Below are positions 53,559 through 61,316 of a stretch of DNA of 64,000 bases, one piece after another (the stretch's first letter is position 1; each line of letters opens with the position of its first letter). The stretch spans positions 310,001 to 374,000 of the forward strand of contig NZ_FNRD01000002.1 of NCBI RefSeq assembly GCF_900107635.1. Direction: 5' to 3'. Position numbers and translations under genes: made by a program. This DNA comes from Flavobacterium gillisiae. GTDB lineage: Bacteria > Bacteroidota > Bacteroidia > Flavobacteriales > Flavobacteriaceae. A model generated the notes under the pieces. The model ran no database searches. It worked only from the letters and a program-made list of their open reading frames with translations, and was not told the origin of the DNA.

Positions 53559-53750
53559 ATGGAAGGTTTAAATTATGTAGGAGCTGGATTAATCGTAATC
53601 GGAGCAGGTTTAGGTATTGGTAGAATTGGTGGTTCAGCAATGGACGCTATTGCTCGTCAACCAGAAGCTTCAGGAAAAATCCAAACAGCTATGCTTATCG
53701 CAGCTGCATTAATTGAAGGTATTGGTTTCGCTGCATTATTTGCTGCTTAA
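53559..53750 (+). CDS. atpE: ATP synthase F0 subunit c
   Basis: The 63-residue hairpin subunit that forms the rotating c-ring. Helix 1 is Gly-rich (IVIGAGLGIGRIGG), the polar loop is ARQPE, and helix 2 carries the ion-binding Glu53 in AAALIEGIGFAALF. The helix 1 Gln and the flanking Ser/Thr of Na+-type subunits are not seen, so H+ is expected. A terminator-like hairpin follows it at 53766-53801. Confidence 0.96.
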   Translation: MEGLNYVGAGLIVIGAGLGIGRIGGSAMDAIARQPEASGKIQTAMLIAAALIEGIGFAALFAA

Positions 53751-53765
53751 TTAAAACTCAAAAAG

Positions 53766-53801
53766 CAATAGTTGCAACGGTTGGTTGTAACTATTGTTTT
53801 T
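53766..53801 (+). terminator. Intrinsic-terminator-like hairpin between atpE and atpF
   Basis: CAATAGTTGCAAC (53766-53778) pairs with GTTGTAACTATTG (53784-53796) with one G-U pair and a 5-base loop, then TTTTT. Inside the operon it could act as a partial terminator or 3'-end stabiliser that raises atpE mRNA over atpFHAG (inference). Confidence 0.65.
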
Positions 53802-53835
53802 ATTATTAAATTAAATATTATTATAGATACATAAC

Positions 53836-54336
53836 ATGGAAAAGTTAATACATCAGTTTGAGTTAGGTTTGTTCTTTTGGCAAGTATTAATATTTGTTGG
53901 ATTAATATTCTTATTGAAAAAATTTGCTTGGAAACCAATTCTTGATGCAGTAAATGATAGAGAAGAAGGAATTAAAAATGCTTTGCTTTCTGCTGAAAAT
54001 GCAAGAAAAGAAATGCAAAACCTTCAAGCTGACAACCAACGTATTTTACAAGAAGCAAGAATGGAACGTGATAACATGCTAAAAGATGCACGTGAAATTA
54101 AAGAAAAAATGATTGCTGATTCCAAAGAAGAAGCGCAAGCTCAAGGTCTGAAAATGATCGAACAAGCAAAAGCAGCAATCGAAAGCGAAAAAAATGCAGC
54201 TATGGCTGAATTGAAACTACAAGTTTCTACTTTGTCATTGAGTATCGCAGAAAAATTATTGAAAGACGAATTATCTAATAAAGAAGCTCAAACTAAATTA
54301 GTTGAGAAGATGTTAGGTGACGTAAAGCTAAACTAA
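53836..54336 (+). CDS. atpF: ATP synthase F0 subunit b
   Basis: A 166-residue stator subunit with one N-terminal transmembrane helix (LGLFFWQVLIFVGLIFLLKKF, about 9-29), then a long Lys/Glu/Ala-rich right-handed coiled coil (DREEGIKNALLSAENARKEM through KLQVSTLSLSIAEKLL). The length is normal. It starts 85 bases after atpE, across the hairpin, and precedes atpH by 4 bases. Confidence 0.95.
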   Translation: MEKLIHQFELGLFFWQVLIFVGLIFLLKKFAWKPILDAVNDREEGIKNALLSAENARKEMQNLQADNQRILQEARMERDNMLKDAREIKEKMIADSKEEAQAQGLKMIEQAKAAIESEKNAAMAELKLQVSTLSLSIAEKLLKDELSNKEAQTKLVEKMLGDVKLN

Positions 54337-54340
54337 TATT

Positions 54341-54874
54341 ATGGCAAGTACAAGAGCAGCAATTCGTTATGCAAAAGCAATTCTAGAGATCGCACAATCT
54401 AAAGGAGTGGCTGAAGCAGTTAGTGATGATATGAATTCTATCGCTTCAACTATAAGTGGAAATGTAGAATTGAGCACTTTTATCCAAAACCCTACTTTGA
54501 GAGTAGAAGTTAAGGAAAATGCCTTATTGGAAGTTTTTGCAAATACCAATAGCGTAACAAAAAGTTTATTTCATTTGTTGTTCGAAAACAAAAGATTTGA
54601 AATTTTGGAAGCTGTTGCAGTAGAATACAGCAAATTATTTGATATCATGAATGGTGTTGAAGTAGCTCAAGTTACTACAGCCATTGCAATGGATGCAGCA
54701 CTAGAAGCTAAAGTTTTAGCTAAAATTGCTACATTATCAGATAAAAAAATCACGATCGAAAATAACGTAGATCCTTCAATTATTGGTGGGTTTATTTTGA
54801 GAATAGGCGACAAGCAGTACAATGCTTCAATAGCCAACAGATTACAAGTATTAAAAAGAGAATTAAGTAACTAG
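54341..54874 (+). CDS. atpH: ATP synthase F1 subunit delta
   Basis: A 177-residue stator subunit linking F1 to subunit b. The N-terminal six-helix bundle (RAAIRYAKAILEIAQSKG) and the C-terminal conserved VDPSIIGGFILRIGDKQYNASIANRLQ segment are clear. It is 4 bases downstream of atpF and 38 bases upstream of atpA, so it is probably translationally coupled. Confidence 0.95.
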   Translation: MASTRAAIRYAKAILEIAQSKGVAEAVSDDMNSIASTISGNVELSTFIQNPTLRVEVKENALLEVFANTNSVTKSLFHLLFENKRFEILEAVAVEYSKLFDIMNGVEVAQVTTAIAMDAALEAKVLAKIATLSDKKITIENNVDPSIIGGFILRIGDKQYNASIANRLQVLKRELSN

Positions 54875-54912
54875 TTTTATTGCACATTTAAGTGTCTAAA
54901 TTATAAATTAAG

Positions 54913-56490
54913 ATGGCGGAAATCAAACCTGCTGAAATTTCAGCAATATTAAGAAAGCAAGTAGAAGGTTTTGAATCTGGCGCAACGCTAGAGGAAGTAG
55001 GAACCGTACTTCAAGTTGGAGATGGTATTGCTCGTATTTACGGGCTTTCGAATGTTCAATACGGTGAGTTAGTAGAATTTGACAATGGCTTAGAAGCTAT
55101 TGTATTGAATCTTGAAGAAGACAATGTTGGTGTGGTACTTTTAGGACCATCAACAGGAATCAAAGAAGGTTCTACTGCAAAAAGAACACAACGTATTGCT
55201 TCTCTTAAAGTTGGAGAGCAAATGGTAGGACGTGTAGTTAACACACTTGGTTTTCCAATTGATGGAAAAGGACCAATCGGTGGAGACTTATACGAAATGC
55301 CTTTAGAAAGAAAAGCTCCTGGAGTTATCTTCCGTCAACCAGTTACTGAACCATTACAAACAGGGATAAAAGCAGTAGATGCTATGATACCAGTTGGTCG
55401 TGGACAACGTGAGTTGGTTATTGGTGACCGTCAAACAGGAAAATCAACTGTTTGTATTGACACTATCTTAAATCAAAAAGAATTTTACGATGCAGGAAAA
55501 CCTGTATTCTGTATATATGTTGCAATTGGGCAAAAAGCTTCGACTGTAGCAGGAATCGCAAAAATGTTAGAAGAAAAAGGAGCAATGGCTTATACCATTA
55601 TTGTTGCTGCTAATGCTTCTGATCCAGCTCCGATGCAAGTTTACGCGCCAATGGCCGGAGCTGCAATTGGAGAATATTTTAGAGATTCTGGTCGTCCAGC
55701 TTTAATTGTTTATGATGATTTATCTAAACAAGCTGTTGCTTACCGTGAGGTTTCTCTTTTATTAAGAAGACCACCGGGACGTGAAGCATATCCTGGAGAT
55801 GTTTTTTACTTACACAGTCGTTTATTAGAGCGTGCTTGTAAAGTAATTGCTGATGATGGAATTGCTAAAAACATGAACGATTTACCAGATTCATTAAAAG
55901 GTATCGTTAAAGGTGGTGGTTCATTGACTGCTTTGCCTATTATCGAAACTCAAGCTGGTGACGTTTCTGCTTATATCCCAACAAACGTAATTTCGATTAC
56001 TGATGGTCAAATTTTCCTTGATGGAGATTTGTTTAACTCTGGAGTACGTCCTGCAATCAACGTAGGTATCTCGGTATCTCGTGTTGGAGGAAATGCACAA
56101 ATTAAATCAATGAAAAAAGTAGCAGGTACTTTGAAACTAGATCAAGCACAATTCCGTGAATTGGAAGCGTTTGCTAAATTTGGTTCTGACTTAGATGCAG
56201 TTACTTTAAACGTAATTGAAAAAGGAAGAAGAAACGTTGAGATCTTGAAACAAGGTTTGAATGATCCTTATACTGTTGAAGATCAAGTTGCAATTATCTA
56301 TGCTGGTTCAAAAAACCTATTGAGAAATGTTCCTGTGAATAAAGTGAAAGAATTTGAGAAAGATTTCTTAGAATTCCTTAACAACAAACACAGAGCAACT
56401 CTAGATGCTTTGAAAGCAGGGAAACTTACAGATGAGATTACTGATGTAATTCAAACTGTAGCAAAAGAAATTTCAGCAAAATATAACTAA
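54913..56490 (+). CDS. atpA: ATP synthase F1 subunit alpha
   Basis: A 525-residue F1 subunit. The N-terminal barrel ([20 protein letters not shown]) is followed by the Walker A loop GDRQTGKST (about 172-180), the [20 protein letters not shown] segment and the signature [14 protein letters not shown] (about 377-390) with the arginine finger. The C-terminal helical bundle is complete. It is the largest gene of the operon, but its catalytic partner beta (atpD) is not downstream. Confidence 0.98.
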   Translation: MAEIKPAEISAILRKQVEGFESGATLEEVGTVLQVGDGIARIYGLSNVQYGELVEFDNGLEAIVLNLEEDNVGVVLLGPSTGIKEGSTAKRTQRIASLKVGEQMVGRVVNTLGFPIDGKGPIGGDLYEMPLERKAPGVIFRQPVTEPLQTGIKAVDAMIPVGRGQRELVIGDRQTGKSTVCIDTILNQKEFYDAGKPVFCIYVAIGQKASTVAGIAKMLEEKGAMAYTIIVAANASDPAPMQVYAPMAGAAIGEYFRDSGRPALIVYDDLSKQAVAYREVSLLLRRPPGREAYPGDVFYLHSRLLERACKVIADDGIAKNMNDLPDSLKGIVKGGGSLTALPIIETQAGDVSAYIPTNVISITDGQIFLDGDLFNSGVRPAINVGISVSRVGGNAQIKSMKKVAGTLKLDQAQFRELEAFAKFGSDLDAVTLNVIEKGRRNVEILKQGLNDPYTVEDQVAIIYAGSKNLLRNVPVNKVKEFEKDFLEFLNNKHRATLDALKAGKLTDEITDVIQTVAKEISAKYN

Positions 56491-56501
56491 AAAGTACTAA
56501 G

Positions 56502-56555
56502 TAAAGAGTATTAAGTATTAAGTATTAAGAAATTCTTGATATTTAATACTCTTTA
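56502..56555. repeat. Inverted repeat in the atpA-atpG gap
   Basis: TAAAGAGTATTAA (56502-56514) pairs with TTAATACTCTTTA (56543-56555), a perfect 13-bp stem whose loop contains three GTATTAA direct repeats. It may be an mRNA processing or stability element; it lacks a GC-rich core, so it is a poor terminator. Confidence 0.45.
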
Positions 56556-56580
56556 TTTGAATCTTACATACTTACAAAAA

Positions 56581-57441
56581 ATGGCAAATTTAAAGGAAAT
56601 CCGTAATAGAATTACTTCCGTTTCATCTACGATGCAAATTACATCAGCGATGAAAATGGTTTCTGCAGCAAAGCTAAAAAAAGCACAAGATGCAATTACA
56701 GCCATGCGCCCTTATGCCGAAAAATTAACGGAATTATTACAAAATCTTTCAGCTACACTAGAAGGTGATGCAGGTGGAGAGTTTACGACACAACGTGAAG
56801 TAAAAAAAGTATTGGTTGTTGCTATTACTTCAAATAGAGGTTTATGTGGTGCATTTAATTCAAACGTAATTAAGGCAGCAAAAAGTCGTTCTGTGTTTTA
56901 CGCAGGAAAACAAGTTGATATTTTTGCGATAGGTAAAAAAGGAAACGATGTTTTGGTTAAGACCAATACAATAGTTGACAATCAAAGTGCTGTTTACGAT
57001 GATTTAACTTTTGATAATGTAGCTGTAATCGCAGACACATTAACAGAGAAATTCCTTTCTGGAGAATATGATAAAATTGAGTTGATCTACAATCAATTTA
57101 AAAATGCCGCAACTCAAATCGTTCAAACTGAACAGTTTTTACCGTTGGCACCAATAAAATCAGATTTAACAGCTTCAGTAGGTGATTATATTTTTGAACC
57201 ATCGAAAGAAGAGATTGTTTTGACTTTGATTCCAAAATCATTGAAAACACAATTGTACAAAGGTATCAGAGATTCTTTTGCTTCAGAACATGGTGCTCGT
57301 ATGACTGCTATGCACAAAGCAACTGATAATGCAACTGAATTGAGAAATCAATTGAAATTGACTTACAATAAAGCACGTCAAGCTTCTATTACTAATGAGA
57401 TCTTAGAGATTGTTGGTGGAGCAGAAGCATTGAACGGATAA
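56581..57441 (+). CDS. atpG: ATP synthase F1 subunit gamma
   Basis: A 286-residue central rotor-stalk subunit. The N-terminal helix (MANLKEIRNRITSVSSTMQI) and the C-terminal helix (LTYNKARQASITNEILEIVGG) form the coiled coil that turns inside alpha3beta3; the middle has TSNRGLCGAFNS. The start is ATG 56581; the longer frame from 56536 adds residues made from the AT-rich gap. It is the last gene of the operon and is followed by a terminator. atpD and atpC are absent. Confidence 0.96.
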   Translation: MANLKEIRNRITSVSSTMQITSAMKMVSAAKLKKAQDAITAMRPYAEKLTELLQNLSATLEGDAGGEFTTQREVKKVLVVAITSNRGLCGAFNSNVIKAAKSRSVFYAGKQVDIFAIGKKGNDVLVKTNTIVDNQSAVYDDLTFDNVAVIADTLTEKFLSGEYDKIELIYNQFKNAATQIVQTEQFLPLAPIKSDLTASVGDYIFEPSKEEIVLTLIPKSLKTQLYKGIRDSFASEHGARMTAMHKATDNATELRNQLKLTYNKARQASITNEILEIVGGAEALNG

Positions 57442-57462
57442 TATTTGTTCCTCATAACATAC

Positions 57463-57491
57463 AAAAGCCTCGCAATTGCGAGGCTTTTTTT
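57463..57491 (+). terminator. Intrinsic terminator of the atp operon
   Basis: AAAAGCCTCGCAA (57463-57475) and TTGCGAGGCTTTT (57476-57488) form a near-continuous palindrome (effective loop 4 bases) followed by T residues, 21 bases after the atpG stop. Confidence 0.9.
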
Positions 57492-57644
57492 ATGTATATA
57501 AAGAAACTTTAGGTTTTATTAGAAGTAGTCCGTTCTGAGTTATTTGTCGTATTTCATAAATATTAATGATTAATCAGGTATATATACGTAGTCCAATTTA
57601 TAAAGGAAAACCTAGATTTGAGCTGTCATAAATTTGCGGTAAAC

Positions 57645-58088
57645 ATGGAAAATTATTTAATTACTTTGTCTGAAAACATACTGTTTCAAGCACAAAATAA
57701 ACAAGACACGACATATTTAAGAAGAGAGTTGCATTATCTTAAATTGAGAAAGCTAGAAGTGTTTTTAGATTCAGATGAATTAAAGAATAGGTTTTGGACG
57801 AATATTTATAATGCCTTTTTTTTAATTATAGCTGGGGAAGCTATGCAAATGAATGCGGCTTACAAATACAAAAGAATCAAGATTTCTGGGAATATTTTGT
57901 CCTTGGATGATATAGAATATAAGATTCTGAAACGTAATAATAATAGGTTTAGCCAAAAACTAAAAACCGTTATATTTTCATCCAGTTTTGTAAAAGGGTT
58001 AGCTGTAGCAAATGTAGGTCTTAGCACGCAGCTGATATTAAACCGATCCACACGGTGTACCAATCATAATGATAAAGCGCTTAGTTAA
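57645..58088 (+). CDS. Shortened DUF547-like protein
   Basis: A 147-residue cytoplasmic protein. The middle (DELKNRFWTNIYNAFFLI, about residues 43-60) and the later NILSLDDIEYKILKR segment match the first half of DUF547 (FW-N-YNA and LSLDDIE-IL patterns). The conserved C-terminal part of that family (HFALNCG and SCPP-type motifs) is not recognisable, and the protein ends early after LILNRSTRC. It may be a decayed or truncated relative (inference). A TAAATTTG box at 57629-57636 sits too close to the ATG (57645) to be a sure promoter. The upstream TTG at 57618 is not favoured. Confidence 0.6.
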   Translation: MENYLITLSENILFQAQNKQDTTYLRRELHYLKLRKLEVFLDSDELKNRFWTNIYNAFFLIIAGEAMQMNAAYKYKRIKISGNILSLDDIEYKILKRNNNRFSQKLKTVIFSSSFVKGLAVANVGLSTQLILNRSTRCTNHNDKALS

Positions 58089-58205
58089 AGAAAATAGTAC
58101 TACTTGTAATAATCCTTTTTTAAATATTTATGACAACTTTAATTGTTCGGATTATTCACTACTTCATTTTTTGACTATTTTTATGGTTTTATAAACCATT
58201 CCCCA

Positions 58206-58643
58206 TTGAAAACACGAGAACTCACCACCGTAGCCGAAATGCTTAACAATATTGAATTGATGCGGTTTCTGTATCCAAGCTTTACGTTTGAGAAATATGA
58301 AGCCTATCTCAAAGATATGGTTCCACATAATTACAAGCAACTAGCAGTATATGAGAATGATATTTGCGTTGCCGTAACCGGATTTTGGACTGCAACAAAA
58401 TTATGGTCGGGTAGATACATTGAGATTGATAACTTTATCGTTCACCCTGACCATCGTTCTAAAGGACTTGGTAAAATGATGACTGATTACATTGATGTAA
58501 AGGCAAAAGAAGAAGGCTGTAGTATGATAGTTCTCGATGCTTTTACAGGAAATTTCACGGCACATCGATTTTATTACAACCAAGGTTACGGGCCGAAAGG
58601 CTTTCATTTTGTAAAAATTATTAATGAAGATGGATTATCTTAA
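58206..58643 (+). CDS. GNAT family N-acetyltransferase
   Basis: A 145-residue GNAT protein. Acetyl-CoA-binding motif A is IEIDNFIVHPDHRSKGLGKMM (Q/RxxGxG/A type, about residues 78-98), followed by motif B (FTGNFTAHRFYYNQGYGPKGFHFV). The N-terminal helix (KTRELTTVAEMLNNIELM) indicates a start at TTG 58206; no suitable ATG is in frame upstream. The substrate is unknown. The gene overlaps the open frame of the following lipoprotein but ends 10 bases before its likely ATG. Confidence 0.82.
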   Translation: MKTRELTTVAEMLNNIELMRFLYPSFTFEKYEAYLKDMVPHNYKQLAVYENDICVAVTGFWTATKLWSGRYIEIDNFIVHPDHRSKGLGKMMTDYIDVKAKEEGCSMIVLDAFTGNFTAHRFYYNQGYGPKGFHFVKIINEDGLS

Positions 58644-58653
58644 ATCATTTACA

Positions 58654-59151
58654 ATGGGTTCGATTAAAAAATTAGTATTCTTAATCTTGATTGCAGGCAG
58701 TCTTTCTTTTTGTGCCTCAAAGCAGACATGTCAAATGGATTTCCCACAAGAAATAGCAGCAGTGTATTTTCAAAAAGTAAATAGCGGAGAAGGGCAAGTT
58801 GCGCCTCGTACTGATTTTTATATCGAGTTTGAGAAGCCGCTGGCCAAAGAAATTGTTTTGGATAAGGTCTATTTCCAAGATATGGTAGGAGTAGTTGAAA
58901 TAGAAAGTGACACTACTTTTGTAGCGCATTTTTATCAAGATTCAACGGATCATGATTTGGTTTTACACAGCGACCCCACAAAAGAATACGGCAATAAGGC
59001 ACCTATTATAACGGAGCCCAAATTTGATTTGCAGCGCACCGAGGCGGTATTAGAATATAGAAAACGCGAGAAAACGTTTTTTTATAAAATCTTGGCAATA
59101 AAAGAAAGACCAATGATTCTAAATCCATCAGGGATTAAACCAAAGAAATAG
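58654..59151 (+). CDS. Lipoprotein of unknown function
   Basis: A 165-residue protein starting MGSIKKLVFLILIAGSL with a lipobox (LSFCAS, Cys at about residue 20), so it is probably an anchored periplasmic or outer-membrane lipoprotein. The mature part has no recognised motif; a pattern of strands (APRTDFYIEFEKPLAKEIVL, DTTFVAHFYQDS) suggests a beta-sandwich. The start at ATG 58654 keeps a normal signal peptide; ATG 58624 and 58630 lie inside the GNAT gene. It lies between the GNAT gene and the second flippase. Confidence 0.7.
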   Translation: MGSIKKLVFLILIAGSLSFCASKQTCQMDFPQEIAAVYFQKVNSGEGQVAPRTDFYIEFEKPLAKEIVLDKVYFQDMVGVVEIESDTTFVAHFYQDSTDHDLVLHSDPTKEYGNKAPIITEPKFDLQRTEAVLEYRKREKTFFYKILAIKERPMILNPSGIKPKK

Positions 59152-59189
59152 TTATTTTTGTTCTCTAAATATTAATAAGACGTACCACT

Positions 59190-60647
59190 TTGGGATTATA
59201 TAAAAAACTTTTTAAACAAACAGCCATATACGGACTCGCGACAGTTTTACCGAGAATGTTCAGTTTTTTGTTAGTTCCGCTTTATACTGATTTGCTTCCA
59301 AAAGCAGAGTACGGAAAAGTGTCTGTTATTTTTGCCTACATGATATTTTTTAATGTTATTCTGGCTTACGGAATGGAAACAGCTTTCTTTAGGTTTTATA
59401 ACAAGGAGCCCAATAAAAAAGCAGTGGTTGAAACGTCTATGGTTTCAATTTTTTGGACTACCATTTCGTTTTTAGTAATCGCTCTATTATTTAGAAGTTC
59501 TTTGGCCGATTGGTCTGGGATAGATTCCCAATACATAACCTATACGATTTGGATTTTGGCATTGGATGCCTTGGTCATTATCCCGTTTTCAAAATTAAGA
59601 GTCGATCAGAAACCGATGGTCTATGCAGGAATAAAAATTGGTAACGTCTTGGTGAATTTGGTTCTGAGTGTTGTTTTTTTACTATATATCCCCATGTTAA
59701 TCGAAGCAAATCCCCATGGGTTTTTGCGTTCTGTTTATGTGGATAATTTTCAAATAGGCTATATATTCTTGGCTAATATTATTGCGAGTTTATTGACTTT
59801 TGTGGCGCTGTCCCCTGATTATGTTTACTTAAATTGGAAAATGGATACTGATTTGTGGAAGCGAATGATGCGCTATGGAATGCCTATCATGGTGGCAGGA
59901 ATTGCGTTTGCCATCAACGAACAATTCGATAAAATTCTTTTATCAAAATTATTGCCGGCTGATATTGCTGAATCAGAGGTAGGAGTTTATTCTGCCTGTT
60001 ATAAACTGGGATTGTTTATGGTTTTGTACAGGACCGCTTATACTTTAGGAATTGAACCTTTCTTTTTTAGTCATTCCTCTGATAAAAACGCACCTCAAAC
60101 TTATGCGATGGTGACCAAGTATTTTGTCATCTTCGGATCTTTTATATTATTGTCTGTAATCGTTTTTGCCGATCTTTTTAAACTGCTGATGATTCGCGAC
60201 AGCTCGTATTGGGAAGCGATGAAAGTAGTGCCGTTAATTATTCTGGCTAATTTCTTTTTGGGGATTTACACTAACCTTTCTGTTTGGTACAAACTAATTG
60301 ACAAGACTTACATCGGAGCTTATATTTCCATAGTAGGTGCGGTAATTACTTTAGTGCTTAACTTTTTACTTATTCCTACGATGAGTTATTACGGTTCGGC
60401 CATAGCGACAATTGCCGCTTACGGAAGCATGATGACAATTTCCTATTACCTAGGAAATAAATATTATCCTATTCCTTATGATTTGAAGAAAATAGGAGGG
60501 TATCTCTCGCTATCCATACTTTTTTCAGCCGTATCTTTTTACGGTTTCAGAGAGAATTATTATGTTGGAGTCGGTTTATTAATCGTGTTCCTTTATTTTA
60601 TTTATCACAATGAAAAAGTAATATTGCGGAAAATTATAAAAGGGTAG
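59190..60647 (+). CDS. Lipopolysaccharide/oligosaccharide flippase (Wzx-like, MATE-type)
   Basis: A 485-residue polytopic protein with about 14 hydrophobic helices. The opening LYKKLFKQTAIYGLATVLPRMFSFLLVPLY is typical of the polysaccharide biosynthesis flippase family. The start is a TTG at 59190: the first ATG, in LPRMFS, would remove the first helix. It is separate from the EPS locus at 23-34 kb and lies next to dut and a nucleotidyltransferase gene, so it may serve another glycan. It is followed by a 31-bp hairpin. Confidence 0.88.
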   Translation: MGLYKKLFKQTAIYGLATVLPRMFSFLLVPLYTDLLPKAEYGKVSVIFAYMIFFNVILAYGMETAFFRFYNKEPNKKAVVETSMVSIFWTTISFLVIALLFRSSLADWSGIDSQYITYTIWILALDALVIIPFSKLRVDQKPMVYAGIKIGNVLVNLVLSVVFLLYIPMLIEANPHGFLRSVYVDNFQIGYIFLANIIASLLTFVALSPDYVYLNWKMDTDLWKRMMRYGMPIMVAGIAFAINEQFDKILLSKLLPADIAESEVGVYSACYKLGLFMVLYRTAYTLGIEPFFFSHSSDKNAPQTYAMVTKYFVIFGSFILLSVIVFADLFKLLMIRDSSYWEAMKVVPLIILANFFLGIYTNLSVWYKLIDKTYIGAYISIVGAVITLVLNFLLIPTMSYYGSAIATIAAYGSMMTISYYLGNKYYPIPYDLKKIGGYLSLSILFSAVSFYGFRENYYVGVGLLIVFLYFIYHNEKVILRKIIKG

Positions 60648-60666
60648 AAATAATTAGGAGCTATTT

Positions 60667-60732
60667 CCTGCCATTCGCTATATCTTTTTATCCTGATAAA
60701 AATCAGGATAAAAAGATATAGCGAATGGCAGG
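60667..60732. repeat. 31-bp perfect inverted repeat with AAAA loop (large hairpin)
   Basis: Arms 60667-60697 and 60702-60732 are exact reverse complements, with a 4-base loop AAAA. The core CCTGCCATTCGCTATATC/GATATAGCGAATGGCAGG is unlike the surrounding coding sequence. A short A-rich run follows, but no U tract on the plus strand. It may end the flippase transcript or be a palindromic mobile or regulatory unit. Confidence 0.85.
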
Positions 60733-60790
60733 GCTAAAAAAAAGAACACTTTTTGCCAACTCACGATTGGTCTCATAAAAACAAATAAAA

Positions 60791-61225
60791 ATGAAAATAA
60801 ACATTATCAATAAATCACAACATGCCTTGCCTAACTATGAGACGATAGCTTCGGCAGGAATGGATTTAAGAGCAAACCTTACTGAAGCCGTAACATTGCA
60901 GCCTTTAGGGAGAACAGTGGTTAAAACGGGTCTTTTTATTGAATTACCTATAGGCTACGAAGCACAAGTACGACCAAGAAGCGGACTGGCTTTCAAGAAT
61001 GGAATAACAGTGCTGAATAGCCCTGGAACAGTTGATGCAGATTATCGTGGTGAAATTGGTGTGATTTTAGTAAATTTATCCAATGAAGCTTTTGTGATCC
61101 AAAACGGAGAACGTATTGCACAACTGATTATCGCTAAACACGAACGCGCGGACTGGATTGAGGTTGAGGAATTATCTGAAACTTCTCGCGGAGAAGGCGG
61201 ATTCGGAAGCACGGGAGTGAAGTAG
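60791..61225 (+). CDS. dut: dUTP diphosphatase
   Basis: Hydrolyses dUTP to dUMP and pyrophosphate, keeping uracil out of DNA and feeding dTMP synthesis. The 144-residue length is normal. The five dUTPase motifs are present: [38 protein letters not shown] and the C-terminal [10 protein letters not shown]. It is preceded by the 31-bp hairpin and followed by the nucleotidyltransferase gene after 91 bases containing repeat copy 4. Confidence 0.97.
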   Translation: MKINIINKSQHALPNYETIASAGMDLRANLTEAVTLQPLGRTVVKTGLFIELPIGYEAQVRPRSGLAFKNGITVLNSPGTVDADYRGEIGVILVNLSNEAFVIQNGERIAQLIIAKHERADWIEVEELSETSRGEGGFGSTGVK

Positions 61226-61284
61226 TTTTCAGACTCAGTATTTTGATATTGGGATTAAAATAAATAAAATTAACAATAAGGGAT

Positions 61285-61311
61285 GAGATTGCTTCGTTCC
61301 TCGCAATGACA
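61285..61311 (+). repeat. Dispersed short repeat, copy 4 (GAGATTGCTTCG...ATGACA)
   Basis: GAGATTGCTTCGTTCCTCGCAATGACA ends 6 bases before the ATG of the nucleotidyltransferase gene. It is almost identical to copy 2 (44913-44939), differing at two positions. Confidence 0.6.
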
Positions 61312-61316
61312 AAAAC

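Noticed and set aside
57618-57644. TTG start for the DUF547-like gene
   Set aside because: The upstream 9 codons add nothing recognisable, and the TAAATTTG box (57629-57636) lies downstream of that TTG; the ATG at 57645 is simpler.
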